Positions 31,708 to 35,108 of a DNA stretch of 35,108 nt are shown here, in pieces; position 1 is the stretch's first letter, and each line of letters opens with the position of its first letter. A program made the position numbers and the translations under genes. The notes below the pieces were generated by a model. That model did no database searches and had not been told where the DNA came from. It saw only the letters and a program-made list of their open reading frames with translations. The DNA is from Burkholderiales bacterium (GTDB taxonomy: Bacteria > Pseudomonadota > Gammaproteobacteria > Burkholderiales > Burkholderiaceae_C), in NCBI GenBank assembly GCA_947450745.1, contig CANFYD010000002.1:1-35108 (forward strand). Reading direction: 5' to 3'.

Positions 31708-33441
31708 ATGAACCTGATCATCCCCATCATTCCAGCCAGCCCGCAACGCCCAGCCAAGGGCGGCGGTTTGCGCGGCCGGCAAGCCAGCAATGCGGCGCGC
31801 GACGCGTTGAAGCTCCTGCTGGACGACAGTCCACGGCAGCGCGACCTGTTGATCGAATACCTGCATCTGATCCAGGACGCCCAAGGACACTTGAGCGTGG
31901 ACATGCTGGCGGCCTTGGCCGATGAGTTGAAGCTGAGCCAAGCCGAGGTGCACGAAGCGGCCAGCTTTTATCACCACTTCGACATCGTCTACGACGGCGA
32001 CACCGCGCCGCCGGCTTTGACCGTGCGGGTCTGCAACTCGCTCAGTTGCGCCATCGCCGGCAGCGCCGACTTGAGCGCCGGGCTGCGCCAATCATTGAAC
32101 GGCAGCGGCGCGGTGCGGGTGATCGAAGTGCCCTGCGTTGGCCGCTGCGCACAAGCACCGGTGGCTGTGGTCGGCCAGCGGCCGGTCCATCACGCCGATG
32201 CGCCGCAGGTGCTGGCGCTGCTGCAACAGGGTTTGACCCAGGACCTGCCGCCTGCGCCCCACAGCGAAACAAGCTATGCCGATTACCGCGCAGCAGGCGG
32301 CTACCAAGTGCTGGACGAATTGCTGGCCGGGCAGCGCAGTGTGGACGAGACGATCAAGACCTTGAGCGAGTCGGGCTTGCGCGGCCTCGGTGGGGCAGGC
32401 TTTCCGCTCGGCCGCAAATGGGCCATCGTGCGCGGGCAGCCGGCACCGCGCTTGATGGCAGTGAACATCGACGAGGGCGAACCCGGCACCTTCAAGGATC
32501 GGCATTACCTGGAACAGCAACCGCACCGCTTCCTGGAAGGCCTGCTGATCGCCGCCCATTGCGTCGAGGCGGCGGCCGTCTACATCTACTTGCGCGATGA
32601 ATACCACGCGCTGCGCCAAGTTCTGGCCGACGAAATCCTGGCCCTGCAAGCGGCCCGCCCTGAGCTGCCTGACCTGCACTTGCGTCGCGGTGCCGGGGCC
32701 TACATCTGCGGCGAAGAGTCGGCCATGATCGAGTCGATCGAAGGCAAACGCGGCTGGCCACGGCAGCGCCCGCCCTACGTGGCCGAAAGCGGGCTGTTCG
32801 GCCGCCCCACGCTGGAGCACAACATGGAGACGCTGTACTGGGTGCGCGAGATCCTGGAGCGCGGTGCCGGCTGGTTCAGCGGCTTCGGCCGCCACGGCCG
32901 CAGCGGCCTGCGCTCGTTCTCGCTCTCGGGCAGGGTCAACAAGCCGGGCGTGCATCTGGCACCGGCCGGCATCACCGCGCAAGAGCTGATCGACGAATAT
33001 GGCGGCGGCATGCAGGCCGGCCACCAGCTCTACGGCTATTTCCCCGGCGGCGCATCGGGCGGTATCTTGCCGGCCCGCCTGGCCCAGGTGCCGCTGGACT
33101 TCGACACCTTGCAGGCCCACGACTGCTTCATCGGCTCGGCCGCCGTCATCGTGTTTTCGCAAATGGACAGCGCCCGCGCGCTGGCCTTGAACGCGATGGA
33201 GTTCTTCGAGCATGAAAGCTGCGGTCAATGCGTGCCCTGCCGCGAAGGCACGCAGCGGGCGGTGGAGCTGATGCGCTTGCCGGAATGGGATCAAGCGCTA
33301 CTGGAAGACCTGGCCAGCGTGATGGCCGACGCCTCGATCTGCGGCCTGGGCCAAGCCGCCCCGAACCCACTGCGCAGCGCGATGCGCTACTTCCCGCAGG
33401 AATTCACGTCTGTCTCGACGCACCGGCCGGAGGCCTCATGA
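31708..33441 (+). CDS. NAD-dependent formate dehydrogenase beta subunit with fused NuoE-like domain
   Basis: From ATG 31708 the product is 577 residues; upstream frame lies opposite the enoyl-CoA hydratase gene. The N-terminal 180 residues are NuoE/FdsG-like: a helical part, then 2Fe-2S ligands Cys109-x4-Cys114 and Cys143-x3-Cys147. The rest is NuoF/FdsB-like: SGLRGLGGAGFPLGRKW and NIDEGEPGTFKDRH for FMN and NADH binding, GAGAYICGEESAMIESIEG, and 4Fe-4S ligands Cys505, Cys508, Cys511 (SCGQCVPC) and Cys551. It passes electrons from the alpha subunit to NAD+. The fused layout resembles Fdh1B of Methylorubrum extorquens rather than separate FdsG and FdsB. Its stop overlaps the alpha-subunit ATG (ATGA). 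Confidence 0.92.
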   Translation: MNLIIPIIPASPQRPAKGGGLRGRQASNAARDALKLLLDDSPRQRDLLIEYLHLIQDAQGHLSVDMLAALADELKLSQAEVHEAASFYHHFDIVYDGDTAPPALTVRVCNSLSCAIAGSADLSAGLRQSLNGSGAVRVIEVPCVGRCAQAPVAVVGQRPVHHADAPQVLALLQQGLTQDLPPAPHSETSYADYRAAGGYQVLDELLAGQRSVDETIKTLSESGLRGLGGAGFPLGRKWAIVRGQPAPRLMAVNIDEGEPGTFKDRHYLEQQPHRFLEGLLIAAHCVEAAAVYIYLRDEYHALRQVLADEILALQAARPELPDLHLRRGAGAYICGEESAMIESIEGKRGWPRQRPPYVAESGLFGRPTLEHNMETLYWVREILERGAGWFSGFGRHGRSGLRSFSLSGRVNKPGVHLAPAGITAQELIDEYGGGMQAGHQLYGYFPGGASGGILPARLAQVPLDFDTLQAHDCFIGSAAVIVFSQMDSARALALNAMEFFEHESCGQCVPCREGTQRAVELMRLPEWDQALLEDLASVMADASICGLGQAAPNPLRSAMRYFPQEFTSVSTHRPEAS

Positions 33442-35108
33442 ACGCCAGAACGCATGACTTGCAGCCCCAGCCGCAGCCCGACATTTCCTTCACCCTCGAC
33501 GGCCAAGCGCTGCAAGCCCGCCCCGGCGAAACGATTCTGAGCGCGGCCAAGCGGCAGGGCATCAGCATCCCGCATCTGTGTCACCAAGACGGCCTGACTC
33601 CGGCCGGCAACTGCCGCGCCTGCGTGGTGCAGATCGACGGCGAGCGGGCGCTGGCGGCGTCCTGTTGCCGCCAGCCAAGGCCGGACCAAGCCGTCCAGCT
33701 GAACACCGAGCGCGTCCGCAAAGCCCAGACCATGGTGCTGGAACTGCTGGCGGCCAAAGCGCCCAGCACGGCCCACACGCGCAGCTCGGAGCTGACGCAA
33801 TGGTGCGACACGATGGGCTTGGGCGCACCCCGCTTCAGCCGCCCGGCCACAGCGCCGCCGCCGGACCGCAGCCACCCGGCCATCAGCGTGCAGCTCGACG
33901 CCTGCATCCAATGCATGCGCTGCGTACGCGCCTGCCGCGACGTGCAGGTCAACGACGTGCTGGGCATTGCCGGCTGGGGGGCGGACACCCGCATCGCCTT
34001 CGACGCGGAAGAAGCGCTGGGCAGCAGCAGTTGCGTCGGCTGCGGCGAATGCGTGCAGGCCTGCCCGACCGGCGCGCTGACACCGGCCAACGGCGCGGCG
34101 CTGCAAGTGGCGGATGCCGAAGTCGACTCGGTTTGCCCTTATTGCGGCGTCGGCTGTCAGCTGACCTACCGCGTGAAGGACCAGCAGATCATCGAAGCGG
34201 TGGGCCGCGACGGCCCCGCCAACCACGGCCGTCTGTGCGTCAAGGGCCGCTACGGCTACGACTATGTGCAGAGCGACGAGCGGCTGCAAACCCCGCTGAT
34301 CCGCCGCGCCGGCATCGCCAAGGACCCGGCCGACATCGCCCGCGTGCGCAGCGGCGCTTTGGCACTCGACGCGCTATTCCGCCCGGCCAGCTGGGACGAA
34401 GCGCTGGACTTTGCCGCTGCGGGGCTGGCAAGACTGCGTGATGAGCATCTGTTGGAGAAAACCAGCCCATTAGCCGACTCCTTGGAACAAACCAGCCCGC
34501 TGGCCGACTCCTTGGGGAAAACCAGCCTGCTGGCCGACTCCTTGGGAAAAACCAGCCCGCTGGCTGGTTTTGGCTCCGCCAAAGGCAGCAACGAAGAAGC
34601 CTATCTGTTCCAGAAGCTGGTGCGCCAGGGCTTTGGCACCCACAACGTCGACCATTGCACCCGGCTCTGCCACGCCAGTTCGGTGGCGGCCTTGCTGGAA
34701 GGCGTGGGTTCGGGGTCGGTCAGCAATCCGGTCGCCGACGTTCAATTTGCCGACCTGATCTTGCTGATCGGAGCCAACCCGAGCTCCAACCACCCGGTGG
34801 CAGCCAGCTTCATCAAAAACGCCGTCAAGCGAGGAGCTCAGCTGATCGTGGCCGACCCGCGCCGCGCCCCGATGGCTCGCTTTGCCAGCCATCACCTGGC
34901 CTTCCGACCGGACACCGATGTGGCACTGCTGAACGCGCTGCTGCATGTGGTCATCGACGAAGGCCTGACCGATCCGGCCTTCATCAAAGCCCGCGTGAAT
35001 GGTTTTGAAGCGTTGAAAGCTGCCGTGGCCGAGTGCACACCGGAGCGCATGAGCGAGATCTGCGGCATCGCGCCGGCCATGCTGCGCGAGGTGGCGCGCA
35101 GCTACGCC
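33438..35108 (+). CDS. Formate dehydrogenase alpha (catalytic) subunit, 3' end outside window
   Basis: The start ATG overlaps the beta-subunit stop by four bases; 557 codons are visible without a stop. Domains in order: 2Fe-2S ferredoxin (Cys48, Cys59, Cys62, Cys76), two 4Fe-4S sites (Cys156/159/162/166 and Cys199/202/205/209), and the molybdopterin domain with its own 4Fe-4S site (CPYCGVGC, Cys233/236/240, and Cys267). The active-site segment HCTRLCHASS places the metal-binding Cys at 411 next to His412. It oxidises formate to CO2 at a Mo or W bis-pterin centre. Residues 339-376 are an in-frame tandem repeat directly before the conserved GFGSAKGSNEEAY and 30 residues before the active-site region. 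Confidence 0.93.
   Translation, partial: MNARTHDLQPQPQPDISFTLDGQALQARPGETILSAAKRQGISIPHLCHQDGLTPAGNCRACVVQIDGERALAASCCRQPRPDQAVQLNTERVRKAQTMVLELLAAKAPSTAHTRSSELTQWCDTMGLGAPRFSRPATAPPPDRSHPAISVQLDACIQCMRCVRACRDVQVNDVLGIAGWGADTRIAFDAEEALGSSSCVGCGECVQACPTGALTPANGAALQVADAEVDSVCPYCGVGCQLTYRVKDQQIIEAVGRDGPANHGRLCVKGRYGYDYVQSDERLQTPLIRRAGIAKDPADIARVRSGALALDALFRPASWDEALDFAAAGLARLRDEHLLEKTSPLADSLEQTSPLADSLGKTSLLADSLGKTSPLAGFGSAKGSNEEAYLFQKLVRQGFGTHNVDHCTRLCHASSVAALLEGVGSGSVSNPVADVQFADLILLIGANPSSNHPVAASFIKNAVKRGAQLIVADPRRAPMARFASHHLAFRPDTDVALLNALLHVVIDEGLTDPAFIKARVNGFEALKAAVAECTPERMSEICGIAPAMLREVARSYA
34452..34564 (+). repeat. 30-bp in-frame tandem repeat inside formate dehydrogenase alpha
   Basis: Three full 30-bp units (34452-34481, 34482-34511, 34512-34541) and a partial fourth (34542-34564) encode LEKTSPLADS, LEQTSPLADS, LGKTSLLADS and LGKTSPLA. 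Units differ at a few bases and stay in frame. Most units contain the palindrome CCAGC-CC-GCTGG or a variant. The right end forms a 9-bp hairpin (34548-34556 with 34563-34571). Known FDH alpha subunits are not expected to carry this repeat here, as the flanks are otherwise conserved. Confidence 0.95.

Noticed and set aside
34452..34564. A CRISPR-like array in the formate dehydrogenase gene
   Set aside because: Units are directly adjacent with no spacers and lie in frame inside a coding sequence.

Overview
The window is GC-rich, densely coded and typical of a betaproteobacterial chromosome, most likely order Burkholderiales (Comamonadaceae or the Rubrivivax/Leptothrix/Roseateles group). This rests on a 316-residue Gram-negative porin ending in Phe, a PEP-CTERM protein, HemJ beside a Mg-type HemB, EIIA-Man/HPr genes, a fused-subunit NAD-dependent formate dehydrogenase, and the dacC-dat-DUF493-lipB-lipA neighbourhood. 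No tRNA, rRNA, CRISPR array, phage or plasmid gene was seen. The first gene (OlsB-like) and the last (formate dehydrogenase alpha) are cut by the window edges.

Layout. 1-1568: end of an OlsB-like acyltransferase facing a lipoprotein / EIIA-Man / HPr operon that has no ptsI downstream. 1611-4829: a class III CoA-transferase, a degenerate histidine-kinase-like protein and a TlpA-type thioredoxin. 4846-4944: short tandem repeats and a strong hairpin. 4940-9838: lipA, lipB, DUF493, D-amino-acid aminotransferase and D,D-carboxypeptidase on the minus strand, interrupted by a Sel1-repeat gene on the plus strand. 9912-12504: alpha/beta hydrolase, 2Fe-2S ferredoxin, VanZ-like protein and hemJ, all minus. 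12505-12946 holds a candidate small RNA. hemB follows, then a 211-bp element with terminal inverted repeats, corA and a PEP-CTERM protein gene. ybeY and phoH (minus) come next, then a NarX/DesK-type sensor kinase with its LuxR-type regulator, ruvA-ruvB, a porin, a histidine phosphatase and a DUF1840 gene. 24345-27757 is a coupled cyclic-di-GMP pair (HD-GYP then PAS-PAS-GGDEF-EAL) preceded by a sigma-28-like promoter. 28288-31617 has an IclR-type regulator, a REP-like repeat, a 3-hydroxyacyl-CoA dehydrogenase and an enoyl-CoA hydratase. 31708-35108 is an NAD-dependent formate dehydrogenase operon.

How the genes work together. Most of the window is housekeeping: lipoate synthesis, peptidoglycan trimming, early and late haem steps, Holliday-junction processing and rRNA maturation. 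Signalling appears in three places: the HPr/EIIA pair, the two-component pair, and the HD-GYP/GGDEF-EAL pair, whose promoter suggests co-expression with late flagellar genes. The formate dehydrogenase is an alpha/beta enzyme in which the NuoE-like and NuoF-like parts are one polypeptide.

The most unusual signals are: a 30-bp in-frame tandem repeat inside the catalytic subunit of formate dehydrogenase; a candidate sRNA with a UCCUCCC loop and a strong terminator between hemJ and hemB; the inverted-repeat element exactly at the hemB stop codon; the sigma-28-like promoter of the cyclic-di-GMP operon; and a kinase-like protein that appears to lack its phospho-acceptor His.
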